DNA from: an uncultured Tateyamaria sp.
Lineage (GTDB): Bacteria; Pseudomonadota; Alphaproteobacteria; Rhodobacterales; Rhodobacteraceae
Reading direction: 5' to 3'
Assembly: GCF_947494755.1 (NCBI RefSeq)
Contig: NZ_CANLVZ010000008.1
Location: 134,325-198,324 of the forward strand
Length of the DNA: 64,000 nucleotides
The position numbers and the translations under genes are program-made. Shown here piece after piece: positions 53,445-62,231 of the stretch (position 1 is the first letter of the stretch; every line of letters starts with the position of its first letter). The notes under the pieces were generated by a model. That model saw only the letters and a list, made by a program, of their open reading frames with translations. It was not told the DNA's origin and made no database searches.

Positions 53445-54305
53445 CTAGCTCGTGAGCCAACCGACCAGTTGTTGGACTTCGCGCCTTGCTGGGCTGCTGC
53501 CACGGACTTCGACAAAATAGCTGTGGGTGGCGGCGATTGTCTCGTCAAAAAGCCGAACGACCCGGCCTTCGGCGAGATCCTGGTCAATCAGCGGCAGCCA
53601 GCCAATGACCGCACCTTGACCTTCTGACGCGCCGCGCAGGAGTACATTTGCATCCTCAAAGATCGAACCCCGCAGGGGACCACTCACCGACACATCCATC
53701 GCCGCAAACCAGTCCAACCACCCCCAATGGTTTCTTTGGTGTAGCAACGGCAGAGACAAAAGATCTTCGGGCCTGTTGATTGGGCCGTGGTCAGAGAGGA
53801 ACTTTTGGGAGGCAATGGCAACAGGGCTAAGCTCAAGCAGTTTTGTCGCATGAGTTGTGATTTCGGACATGCGCCCCCAGCGGATCACGATATCGATGTT
53901 TTCTCGGTCCCCGGCCCCCGGTCTGAACGACGGCAGCACTTCCAACTCGGTTTGCGGATGCGTTTGCCAAAAGTCACTGATGCGTGGCATCAACCACCGG
54001 GCAGTGAATATCGGCCCAGCGACAAGGCGCACAACTTTGCGGGACTGCCTTTGTACAGTGCGGACGGCCTCATCCAGAATGCCAAAGGCCCGCGCTGTCG
54101 CCTCGGCCAACCTTTTGCCGTCTTCACTCAGCACCACGTCGCGCCCGCTGCGCAGGAACAGCTGCACACCCAATTGATCCTCCAGCCCGCGAATGTGGTG
54201 GCTGATTGCTGTGGGCGTGACATGCAGCTCTTCTGCTGCTGCCCGAAAGCGGCCATGCCGCGCGGCTGCTTCGAAGGCGCGCAAGGCGGGTAAGGACGGT
54301 TTCAC
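53445..54305 (-). CDS. LysR family regulator, GcvA type
   Basis: A 286-residue LysR protein. The HTH is in LRAFEAAARHGRFRAAAEELHVTPTAISHHIRGLEDQLGV-like residues 7-47 (core ELHVTPTAISHHIRGLE), followed by the substrate domain (LVAGPIFTARWLMPRISDFW, VIRWGRMSEITTH, GASEGQGAVIGWLPLI) of GcvA/AmpR type. It is divergent from the mttB-led operon and probably controls it. Weak LysR-like half-sites lie in the 110-base divergent region. The effector is unknown. Confidence 0.9.
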   Translation of the reverse strand: MKPSLPALRAFEAAARHGRFRAAAEELHVTPTAISHHIRGLEDQLGVQLFLRSGRDVVLSEDGKRLAEATARAFGILDEAVRTVQRQSRKVVRLVAGPIFTARWLMPRISDFWQTHPQTELEVLPSFRPGAGDRENIDIVIRWGRMSEITTHATKLLELSPVAIASQKFLSDHGPINRPEDLLSLPLLHQRNHWGWLDWFAAMDVSVSGPLRGSIFEDANVLLRGASEGQGAVIGWLPLIDQDLAEGRVVRLFDETIAATHSYFVEVRGSSPARREVQQLVGWLTS

Positions 54306-54328
54306 GATATTCTCATTGATGAATTTTA

Positions 54329-54344
54329 CTCATTATTTGCTGAG
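54329..54344. promoter_or_regulatory. Weak LysR-type inverted repeat CTCA-N8-TGAG
   Basis: CTCATTATTTGCTGAG lies between the LysR gene and the mttB-led operon. It has the partial dyad expected for LysR sites (T-N11-A-like), but short repeats of this kind are common. Offered as the best candidate in the divergent promoter region only. Confidence 0.3.
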
Positions 54345-54415
54345 AAAGCTGTCTTTGTAAACGTTCAGGAGTCCTGAGAGTGTGATCTCAACTGCAAAAA
54401 AGATCTCATGAGTTC

Positions 54416-55960
54416 ATGGTCAAGAAAAACCGCCGCCGGGGGCGCAAAGACCGGCTTAAAGAAGCCACAGACGACGACATACACCATGCCGTCTGGCCCG
54501 GTGTGATCGCCGGGCGCTTTAAGCCGTTGTCCCCTGACGACGTCGCATTGGTCGAGGAGACGGCCTTGTCACTGCTAGAGACACTTGGACTCAGTCAGGC
54601 CATCCCGTCGATGATCAAAAAGGTCACGGAAGCGGGGGGCATATATACGGATCAAGGTCGGTTGCTGATTCCGCGCGCGCTTGTGGGCTGGGCCTTGGAC
54701 GGAGCCAAGCGTGGGTTCACGCTCTGTGGGCAATATGCGGATCGCGACCTGAAAATTGAAGGCGCGCGGGTTTACATGTCCACCGGCGGCGCGGCACCGG
54801 GCGTTTTTGACCTTGAAACGCATGCCTATCGCGACAGCACCCTGCAAGATCTCTATGACGCCGCCCGTATCGTAGACCGGATGGACAATATCCATCATTT
54901 CAGCCGATCCGTCGTGGCGCGGGATATCGACGACAACGCGGCCATGGATCTCAACACTGCCTATGCCTGTCTGGCGGGCACGTCGAAACACGTCTCCATC
55001 TCGATCACCGAGCCTGAGAACGTGCAGGCCGTTGCCGATCTTTGCTATGCGATCGCCGGCAGCGAAGCGGCGTTCCGCGCACGCCCGTTCCTGACGGTCA
55101 TGGTCTGCCATGTGGTGCCGCCAATGCGGTTCGCAGAAGAAGCCTGCGAGGTACTTGAACGCGCCATTCTCGCGGGTTTTCCCGTCCAACTCATCAGCGC
55201 GGGTCAGGCGGGTGCCACAAGCCCCGCGACCATCGCAGGATCATTGGTGCAGGCCGTGGCGGAAACGCTCTCCGGTTTGGTCTTTGCCCGACTGGTAGAC
55301 GCTGAGGTCAAAGCGATCTTTGCGCCAAAGCCCCTGGTGGCCGATTTGCGCACCGGGTCGATGAGCGGCGGCGGCGGTGAGCAGGCGATTCTGATGGCGG
55401 GGGCGGCGCAGATGGGGCGGCACTGGGATTTGCCTACCAGCTCCATTGCCGGGATTACCGACGCCAAATGCCTTGACGCGCAATACGGGGCCGAAAAATC
55501 GCTTGCGGTGTCAATGGCGGCCCATGCCGGGTCCAATATCGTGACCCAAGCCGCTGGCATGATGTCGAGCCTTCTGGGTGTCAGTCACGCGGCTTATGTC
55601 AGCGACAACGACCTTTTGGGCAACATCCTCCGTACTGTCCGAGGCATTGAGACGACGCCGGAGAATATCGCGGCAGAGGTTATCAAGGCGGTCTGCGAGG
55701 GGCCGGGCCATTTTCTGGGCGAACAACACACCTTCAGCCGCATGAAGTCGGACTATTTCTATCCCGAGATCGGGGACCGCCGCACGCCGCGCGAATGGGA
55801 GGAAGACGGTGCCAAACCCATTGGCGAGGTGGCGAAACAGAAGACGCGCGAAATCCTGAGCAGCCATTTTCCGAAACATATCCCGGATGCGCTTGACGTT
55901 GAGTTGCGCGCCCGCTTCGACATCCGGCTGACACAGGCCGGGTCAGGACGGCCAGCATGA
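54416..55960 (+). CDS. Trimethylamine methyltransferase (MttB) family protein, second copy
   Basis: A 514-residue MttB-superfamily protein with a basic leader (KKNRRRGRKDRL) and the family core (LLETLGLSQAIPSMIKKVTEAGG, YMSTGGAAPGVFDLETHAY, GQAGATSPATIAGSLVQAVAETLSG, ITDAKCLDAQYGAEKSL). It is read through without an internal TAG, so non-pyrrolysine. It shares about the same layout as the copy at 977-2506 but is clearly divergent. It heads the operon with the aminotransferase and two demethylase-like flavoproteins; likely substrate is a quaternary or tertiary amine. The next start overlaps its stop by 4 bases. Confidence 0.88.
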   Translation: MVKKNRRRGRKDRLKEATDDDIHHAVWPGVIAGRFKPLSPDDVALVEETALSLLETLGLSQAIPSMIKKVTEAGGIYTDQGRLLIPRALVGWALDGAKRGFTLCGQYADRDLKIEGARVYMSTGGAAPGVFDLETHAYRDSTLQDLYDAARIVDRMDNIHHFSRSVVARDIDDNAAMDLNTAYACLAGTSKHVSISITEPENVQAVADLCYAIAGSEAAFRARPFLTVMVCHVVPPMRFAEEACEVLERAILAGFPVQLISAGQAGATSPATIAGSLVQAVAETLSGLVFARLVDAEVKAIFAPKPLVADLRTGSMSGGGGEQAILMAGAAQMGRHWDLPTSSIAGITDAKCLDAQYGAEKSLAVSMAAHAGSNIVTQAAGMMSSLLGVSHAAYVSDNDLLGNILRTVRGIETTPENIAAEVIKAVCEGPGHFLGEQHTFSRMKSDYFYPEIGDRRTPREWEEDGAKPIGEVAKQKTREILSSHFPKHIPDALDVELRARFDIRLTQAGSGRPA

Positions 55961-57246
55961 AGAATATCGACCTTAGCATACGTGCCCGTTCGGCCTTGCC
56001 CGGCGGGGTCAGTCATGAACTGCGGTATCGCGACCCGCATCCGGTGTTTATCGACCGCGCGCAGGGAGCCGAGAAGTGGGATGTTGAGGGGCGGCGATAT
56101 ATCGATTTCAAGATGGGCAGCGCCAGCCAGATATTGGGGCACGGGCATCCGGCCATTGTCGACGCGATCCGAAAGCAGGCAGAGCGCGCGATTTTCGCTG
56201 CCGATTGTCATGTCTCCGAAGCCGAATGGGCGGAATGGGTCAATCGGCTATATCCCTCAGCCGAGCGTACCCGCTTTACAGCGTCCGGCAGCGAGGCGAC
56301 GATGTTGGCGCTTCGCTTGGGCCGAGCTTTTTCAGGCAAGGACCACGTGTTACGGGTCGATGGGCATTATCACGGCTGGCATGACCACGTTTTGAAGGGG
56401 GCGAAACCCGGCCACGAAAAGCCGTCATCGCTTGGCATCCCAGAGGCGCTCACCGACCTCATCCATGTCTGCGCCGCCGATCCGCAAGCGATGGAATGCG
56501 CGCTGCAAGATACCCGTATCGGCACGGTGATCATCGAAGCCTCCGGCGCGAATTATGGCTGTGTACCTATGGCGACCGATACGCTCAACGCGCTCCATGA
56601 TGTGGCGCGCGCTGCGGGTGTGGTCCTGATCTTTGACGAAATCATCACCGGCTTTCGCTGGTCCGCCGGTGGACGGCAGGCGCGGGACGGGATCGTGCCG
56701 GACCTGACCGCGCTGGCCAAGGTCGTCACCGGCGGATTGCCTGGCGGCGCGGTTTGCGGCCGCGCTGACATCATGGAGATGATGAACAACGCCACGATGC
56801 GCGATGGCATCGCTCCGGCGGTGAGTCACAAGGGCACCTTCAACGCCTCACCTCTCGTTGCCGCAGCCGCCTGCGCGGCGATGCCTTTGCTCGCCACGGG
56901 TGAGCCGCAGGAACATGCAAACGCGATGGCAACCCGAATGCTTGACGGCATGAACGCGGCCTTTACTGATCAGGGCATCCCTGGCGTGGCTTATGGCGAC
57001 AGCTCTATTTTCCATGTGTTCTTTGGTCGTGACACCGTCGACGGGCTGACCCCGGCAGAGATCCGAGGCCTGCCCAAACCCTGCGTCAAAGCCTATCGCG
57101 ACGGCATGCTCGCGCGCGGCGTGGATATGATGGCCTATACCTCGGGCCTCACCTCGGCCGCCCATACGCCCGCGCTGGTGGATGAGGCATTGGACGTTTT
57201 CCGTGCCACTCTCGCCGACATGGCAAGGAACGGGGTGCTGCCATGA
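55957..57246 (+). CDS. Class III aminotransferase (glutamate-1-semialdehyde aminomutase-like)
   Basis: A 429-residue PLP enzyme. PLP-phosphate contacts are in TASGSEATMLALRLGRAFSG near residue 110, the Asp is in LIFDEIITGFRWSAGG near 225 and the Schiff-base Lys in ALAKVVTGGLPGGA near 252. It resembles glutamate-1-semialdehyde aminomutase and related aspartate aminotransferase-family proteins of catabolic clusters rather than HemL proper, given its neighbours. It overlaps mttB by 4 and the flavoprotein gene by 4 bases, so it should act on the same substrate's amine or amino-aldehyde product. Confidence 0.85.
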   Translation: MKNIDLSIRARSALPGGVSHELRYRDPHPVFIDRAQGAEKWDVEGRRYIDFKMGSASQILGHGHPAIVDAIRKQAERAIFAADCHVSEAEWAEWVNRLYPSAERTRFTASGSEATMLALRLGRAFSGKDHVLRVDGHYHGWHDHVLKGAKPGHEKPSSLGIPEALTDLIHVCAADPQAMECALQDTRIGTVIIEASGANYGCVPMATDTLNALHDVARAAGVVLIFDEIITGFRWSAGGRQARDGIVPDLTALAKVVTGGLPGGAVCGRADIMEMMNNATMRDGIAPAVSHKGTFNASPLVAAAACAAMPLLATGEPQEHANAMATRMLDGMNAAFTDQGIPGVAYGDSSIFHVFFGRDTVDGLTPAEIRGLPKPCVKAYRDGMLARGVDMMAYTSGLTSAAHTPALVDEALDVFRATLADMARNGVLP

Positions 57247-59633
57247 ACCTGCCCTCCCATGCCCGCACCGTTATCATCGGTGGCGGCGTCATCGGCTGTT
57301 CGATCGCCTATCATCTGGCGCGCGAAGGTCGCAAAGACATTGTGCTGCTCGAACGCTCCAAGCTGACATCCGGCACCACGTGGCACGCCGCGGGCCTGGT
57401 GCGGCGGCTGCGCCCTTCCGCGACGCTGACCAAGCTGATCAACTACTCCATCGACCTGTATGGCGAGCTGGAAACCGAAACGGGGCAGGATACCGGCTGG
57501 ACCCAAACCGGATCGCTGACGCTGGCCACCAATGCCGACAGGCTGACCAACATCAAACGGCAAGTCTCTCTGGGCCGTGCTTTTGGGTTGGAGGCGGACG
57601 TCGTGGATGCCGCCCGAGCCAAATCTCTTTGGCCACTGATAGCGGTGGATGACGTGATAGGCGCGGTCTGGTCACCTGCTGACGGGCGCGTGAACCCGTC
57701 TGACGTGGCGCTGGCGCTGTCCAAAGGCGCACGGGCGCGGGACGTACAGATCTTTGAAGACGCCGCCGTGACGGGTCTTCAAAAGAAGGCCGGCCGCATT
57801 TCAGGCGTCGAGATCCGTGATCACCTGATCGAAGCGGAAGAGGTGGTGATCGCGTCCGGCCTATGGTCCCGCGAAGTGGCCGAAATGGCGGGCGCGCATA
57901 TGCCGCTTTATGCCTGCGAACACTTCTACATCCTCACCAAGCCGCTGCCCGAGGTGCAGGCGCTTGGCAAAGGCGTGCATCTGCCGACTCTGAACGATCA
58001 AGATGCCTATCTTTATGCCCGCGACGATGTGGAGGGGTTGCTGGTCGGTTCGTTTGAACCCCACGCCAAAGGCATCTCAACCAAAGACCTACCCGCCGAC
58101 TTTTCTTTCGACCTGCTGGACGAGGATTGGGACCACTTCACGCCGATAATGGAAAACGCCTTGCGCCGCATTCCCGCGTTACAAAAGGCCGAGGTGCGCA
58201 TGCTGCTGAACGGGCCGGAAAGCTTCACGCTCGACAGCCAATTCATGCTGGGCGAAAGCCCAGAGGTACGGGGGCTGTTTCTAATGGGCGGCATGAATTC
58301 AACCGGCATCGCGCTGGCCGGCGGCGCGGGCAAGGCGATGGCGGAGTGGATCATCGCCGGAGAGCCGACAATGGAACTGAACGAGGCCGACATCCGCCGC
58401 TTCAGCCCCGAGATGAATGTGCTCGGCGCACTAGAGGCGCGTATCCCCGAGGTGCTGGGCCGCCACTACGACAACCCCTATCCGGGTCGGGCCATGGACA
58501 CGGCGCGCGGGCAGCGCCGATCCCCGATCCACGCCGGTTTGGTCGCTGCTGGTGCAAAGTTCGAGGCGCGCGGCGGCTGGGAACGCGGGGTGCATTTCGG
58601 CGGCGAGGCCGCGCATTTGCCGCTCTCTTTCGGCATCCCTGCGTGGCGCGATCAGGTGGCGCAAGAGGTGGACGCCTGCCGCAATGGCGCGGCAATTCTG
58701 GATCAATCCGCCTTCGGCAAAATCATGGTCCAAGGCCCGGATGCCTGCGCCTTCCTCAACCGCCTTTGTACCGCACAGATGGACATGGCCGAGGGGCGCA
58801 TGGCCTATACCCAAATCCTGAACGCAAAGGGCGGCATTGAAAGCGACCTGACCGTGCAGCGGCATGGGCCGGAACGCTATCTGATGATCGTCGGCGCAGG
58901 CGAGGTGGTGCGCGACCTCAAACGGATGCGGGAGACAAAGGGCGATTTCCGCGTAGAATTCACCGACGTCACCAGCGGTTACGCCATCATCGGTCTGGCT
59001 GGTGCGCAGGCGCGCGCGGTGTTGCAAGCGACCACGCATACGCAAGTGCCGGACCTCAAGCGTTTCCACTTTGCGTCGGTTGAAATCGGGCTGGCTCGCG
59101 GTTGGGCCGGACGGCTCAGCTTTACCGGCGAAGGGGGGTATGAACTCTACATTCCAGCCGATATGGCCATGGCTGCATATGAGGCGCTGGTCGCCGCAGG
59201 GGCCAGCCACGCGGGTCTTTACGCCAGTGGTTCGTTGCGCATCGAAAGTGGGTTCCGCGCCTTTGGTCATGAACTCACCCCCGGCACCACACCACACGAG
59301 GCTGGGCTGGACGCATTCTGCGCCTTTGGCACGGGGTTTGTGGGCGAAGACGCCCTCACGGGTCACACGCCAAAGCGCCGGATCGTTTCGCTGCTTTTCG
59401 ATACACCGGACGCGATCCCCATCCATGACGAACCGATCTACTTCGACGGCAAGGTCGTGGGCCAAATAACCTCTGCCGCGTGGAGCTACCGCTTCAAGCG
59501 CTCAGTTGCGCTGGCGATGATCAGGCTCCCCGTATTCCAAGGCGTGATGCCCGGTTTCGAGGTCGAAATCGCCTGTGAACGGTTCCCGGCCAGCGTCTCT
59601 CTCAAACCCGCCAAAGAGGCTTTCGATGTCTGA
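57243..59633 (+). CDS. Dimethylglycine/sarcosine dehydrogenase-like flavoprotein with GcvT domain (1)
   Basis: A 796-residue protein. Residues 1-370 are a DAO-type FAD domain (VIIGGGVIGCSIAYHLARE; TWHAAGL near 40 with the His that carries covalent FAD in dimethylglycine dehydrogenase), a short connector follows, and 430-790 are the folate-binding GcvT and C-terminal barrel (AFGKIMVQGPDACAFLNRL, TGEGGYELYIPAD, FGHELTPGTTP). It should oxidatively remove an N-methyl group and transfer it to tetrahydrofolate. Overlaps the aminotransferase and the next flavoprotein gene (4 and 8 bases). Confidence 0.9.
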   Translation: MNLPSHARTVIIGGGVIGCSIAYHLAREGRKDIVLLERSKLTSGTTWHAAGLVRRLRPSATLTKLINYSIDLYGELETETGQDTGWTQTGSLTLATNADRLTNIKRQVSLGRAFGLEADVVDAARAKSLWPLIAVDDVIGAVWSPADGRVNPSDVALALSKGARARDVQIFEDAAVTGLQKKAGRISGVEIRDHLIEAEEVVIASGLWSREVAEMAGAHMPLYACEHFYILTKPLPEVQALGKGVHLPTLNDQDAYLYARDDVEGLLVGSFEPHAKGISTKDLPADFSFDLLDEDWDHFTPIMENALRRIPALQKAEVRMLLNGPESFTLDSQFMLGESPEVRGLFLMGGMNSTGIALAGGAGKAMAEWIIAGEPTMELNEADIRRFSPEMNVLGALEARIPEVLGRHYDNPYPGRAMDTARGQRRSPIHAGLVAAGAKFEARGGWERGVHFGGEAAHLPLSFGIPAWRDQVAQEVDACRNGAAILDQSAFGKIMVQGPDACAFLNRLCTAQMDMAEGRMAYTQILNAKGGIESDLTVQRHGPERYLMIVGAGEVVRDLKRMRETKGDFRVEFTDVTSGYAIIGLAGAQARAVLQATTHTQVPDLKRFHFASVEIGLARGWAGRLSFTGEGGYELYIPADMAMAAYEALVAAGASHAGLYASGSLRIESGFRAFGHELTPGTTPHEAGLDAFCAFGTGFVGEDALTGHTPKRRIVSLLFDTPDAIPIHDEPIYFDGKVVGQITSAAWSYRFKRSVALAMIRLPVFQGVMPGFEVEIACERFPASVSLKPAKEAFDV

Positions 59634-62037
59634 CACCACTCGTACTACCCGCGTCGCGATCATCGGGGGCGGCATCATGGGGGTCGCCGCGCAGTACCAA
59701 CTGGCCGAAGCAGGCTGGACCGATACGATCCTGTTTGAAAAAGCTGAACTGACCAGCGGTTCCACCTGGCACGCGGCCGGGCAAATCGCCCATGCGGTCA
59801 GCTCGCGTGTGATGGGCTGGATCAACAAAACCTCGATTGAAACCTACAAGCGGGTCGAGCAGGAAACCGACCAATCCATCGGTTGGCACGAGGTTGGCGG
59901 GTATCGGATAGCCACCACCGACGACGAGGTCGACTGGATGAAATCCATCATGGGCGTCGGGCGGCAGCTGGATCTGCCGATGGAACTTGTCGGTCCCGAA
60001 GAGGTCGCCAAAGGCAATCCGTTCTACAACGTCGACGACGTCAAAGCCGCAGTCCGGACCTTTGCGGATGGCCATATTGATCCGTCTTCGGTCACCATGG
60101 CGCTGGCGGCAGCAAGTCGCGCGCGTGGTGCCGAGGTAGAGCGGCACACGCAAGTCACGGGGGCGAGCCGCAAGGGCGAAATGTGGCGACTTAGGACCGA
60201 CAAAGGCGATGTAATGGCCGAACATGTGGTGATCGCGGCGGGATCGTACGCCAATCAGGTCGGCGACTGGTTCGGGTTGAAAATCCCGTCCGTTTCCTGC
60301 CTGCACCACTACCTTGTGACCGACACGGTGCCCGAATTTCAGGGCCGCGCAGAGTTGCCGGTGATGCGCGACAATTCCTTTGCCGGATATATCAGACAGG
60401 AACAACAATCTGGCCTGATCGGCATTTTCGAAGACCGCATCTGTCACACGGTCTGGGAAATGCCCCAAGGTGCGCCCTGGGCCGCCGAAAATGAGCTCTT
60501 TCAGGCTGACTATGACGGGATCAGTGGCGTTCTGACCATCGCGCTGAACAAGATGCCCATTCTGGCACAGCTGGGGATCAAACGGGTGGTGCGCGGGGCG
60601 ATTACGCATACACCTGATGGCGGCATGCTGGTTGGCCCCTCCGGCGCGCCGAATGTCTGGTTGTCCTGCGGGTCGTCCATCGGCCTGGCCTGGGGCGGCG
60701 GCGCGGGCAAGGTCTTGGCCGACTGGATGGTGCATGGGGAAACACTGGTCAACACCCGCTCGATGGATCCGCGCCGCTTTGGGGAATTTGCAACGGATCA
60801 GTTCATCGTTGAACGCACCAAGGAAGATTATCTGATCCGCCACGACACGCCCTGCCCCGGCAAACAGATGCAAAGCCTGCGACCCTTGAACCGTCATCCG
60901 CTCTATGACCGGCTGGCTGCGAAAGGCGCGGTGTTTGGCGAGATCGCAGGTTGGGAACGTCCACGCTTTTTCGGCCGCGTGGGCGAGGTCGAAACGATCG
61001 GCTGGGGCCACCAACCATGGCACAAAAACGCCATGGCCGAAGCCAAGGCCACGCGCAACATGGCAGGGGTGATCGACCTATGCGCCTTCGCGCAGTTCGA
61101 GCTTACGGGGCGGGACGCGGGCGCGCTGCTCGACCGGCTGTCCGCCAACCGCATTCCGCGCCAGGATGGTCGGATCAGCCTCAACCACCTGCTGACCGAA
61201 AAGGGCCGGTTTGAGACCGAGATCACCGTCTGGCGCATTGCCAAGAATCGCTATTTCACTGGCTCCCCGATCGCACGCGCAACCCCGGATTACGACTGGA
61301 TTAAGTCGCATGTCCTGCCGGGCGAGGATGTGCAGATGATCAACCGCAGCGGCGATTGGGGGATGCTGGCGATGTCGGGGCCTGCGTCCCGGCGCATCCT
61401 GTCAAAACTGACCAACGCGGACCTCAGCAATGCCGCGTTCCCTTGGCTGTCCGGGCAAGAGATCACGGTCAAAGGCATTCCGTGTTACGCTCTGAGGGTG
61501 TCCTTTGTGGGCGAGTTGGGCTGGGAACTACATGCCCCATTGGACCGTATCGGCGAGATCTACGATGCGCTCTTTGAGGCGGGCGACGACCATGGATTGA
61601 CGGACATAGGTTCCTATGCCTTCAACGGGATGCGGATGGAAAAAGCCTATCGCGCCAGCGCCGAGATGACGACAGATGTCAGCCCCTTTGACGTGGGGCT
61701 GGACCGCTTTGTTTTTGCCGATGGCCGCGATTTCATCGGCAAAGCCCCCCTTTTGGCCCGCGATCCAACCTGGGAACTGCTCTATGCCGAAATCCATGCC
61801 GAGGGGTTCGACATCCACGGCGGGGAGCCCGTGTTGCGCAATGGCGTCCCCGTCGGCCTGACCACCTCGGGTGGATATGGCTACACGGTGGGCAAATCGC
61901 TTGGGTGGCTCTTTGTCAACAAGGGCACACCGTGGGATGGCCTTAGCGTGCAGTTTCTCAACACCTCATATCCGGTAACGGTGCATGCGGATGCGGTTGT
62001 CGATCCTGACAATCTGCGCCCCCGGATGGAGGGTTAG
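59626..62037 (+). CDS. Dimethylglycine/sarcosine dehydrogenase-like flavoprotein with GcvT domain (2)
   Basis: An 803-residue paralogue of the upstream protein. FAD motif IIGGGIMGVAAQYQLAEAG, covalent-FAD type STWHAAGQIAHAV near residue 45, GcvT part with CAFAQFELTGRDAGALLDRL, VSFVGELGWELHAPLD and barrel TSGGYGYTVGKSLGWLFV. The ATG 59626, with AAAGAGG upstream, overlaps the previous stop by 8 bases. Having two such proteins suggests two successive demethylations. The sequences differ enough that they are unlikely to be isozymes for one step. The partial protein at the left edge is a third member. Confidence 0.9.
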   Translation: MSDTTRTTRVAIIGGGIMGVAAQYQLAEAGWTDTILFEKAELTSGSTWHAAGQIAHAVSSRVMGWINKTSIETYKRVEQETDQSIGWHEVGGYRIATTDDEVDWMKSIMGVGRQLDLPMELVGPEEVAKGNPFYNVDDVKAAVRTFADGHIDPSSVTMALAAASRARGAEVERHTQVTGASRKGEMWRLRTDKGDVMAEHVVIAAGSYANQVGDWFGLKIPSVSCLHHYLVTDTVPEFQGRAELPVMRDNSFAGYIRQEQQSGLIGIFEDRICHTVWEMPQGAPWAAENELFQADYDGISGVLTIALNKMPILAQLGIKRVVRGAITHTPDGGMLVGPSGAPNVWLSCGSSIGLAWGGGAGKVLADWMVHGETLVNTRSMDPRRFGEFATDQFIVERTKEDYLIRHDTPCPGKQMQSLRPLNRHPLYDRLAAKGAVFGEIAGWERPRFFGRVGEVETIGWGHQPWHKNAMAEAKATRNMAGVIDLCAFAQFELTGRDAGALLDRLSANRIPRQDGRISLNHLLTEKGRFETEITVWRIAKNRYFTGSPIARATPDYDWIKSHVLPGEDVQMINRSGDWGMLAMSGPASRRILSKLTNADLSNAAFPWLSGQEITVKGIPCYALRVSFVGELGWELHAPLDRIGEIYDALFEAGDDHGLTDIGSYAFNGMRMEKAYRASAEMTTDVSPFDVGLDRFVFADGRDFIGKAPLLARDPTWELLYAEIHAEGFDIHGGEPVLRNGVPVGLTTSGGYGYTVGKSLGWLFVNKGTPWDGLSVQFLNTSYPVTVHADAVVDPDNLRPRMEG

Positions 62038-62231
62038 ATGCTCCGTTCGTCGAACACCAAAGGGGCAACCCTCACCGTTCTGCCAAGGGCGCAAGGCACA
62101 GCACAATGGGCTGGCAAATCTGCCGATGGCCGATTTATCGGAGAGGGGTGTGGCATAGGCCTTGTCCAACGCCCCGACAGCTATGGCAAAGGAACGGGGT
62201 GGCCGCACGGCATACAAGAAAGGAAGACCAC
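62038..62231. other. 194-base interval before the TPP gene
   Basis: Holds short open frames without ribosome sites. Contains the ribosome site of the TPP gene and possibly a promoter; no hairpin was seen. Reported so the gap is not mistaken for a missed gene. Confidence 0.4.

Noticed and set aside
62038..62231. Small gene before the TPP enzyme
   Set aside because: The 65-codon frame has no ribosome site and low-complexity composition; the gap fits a leader region better.
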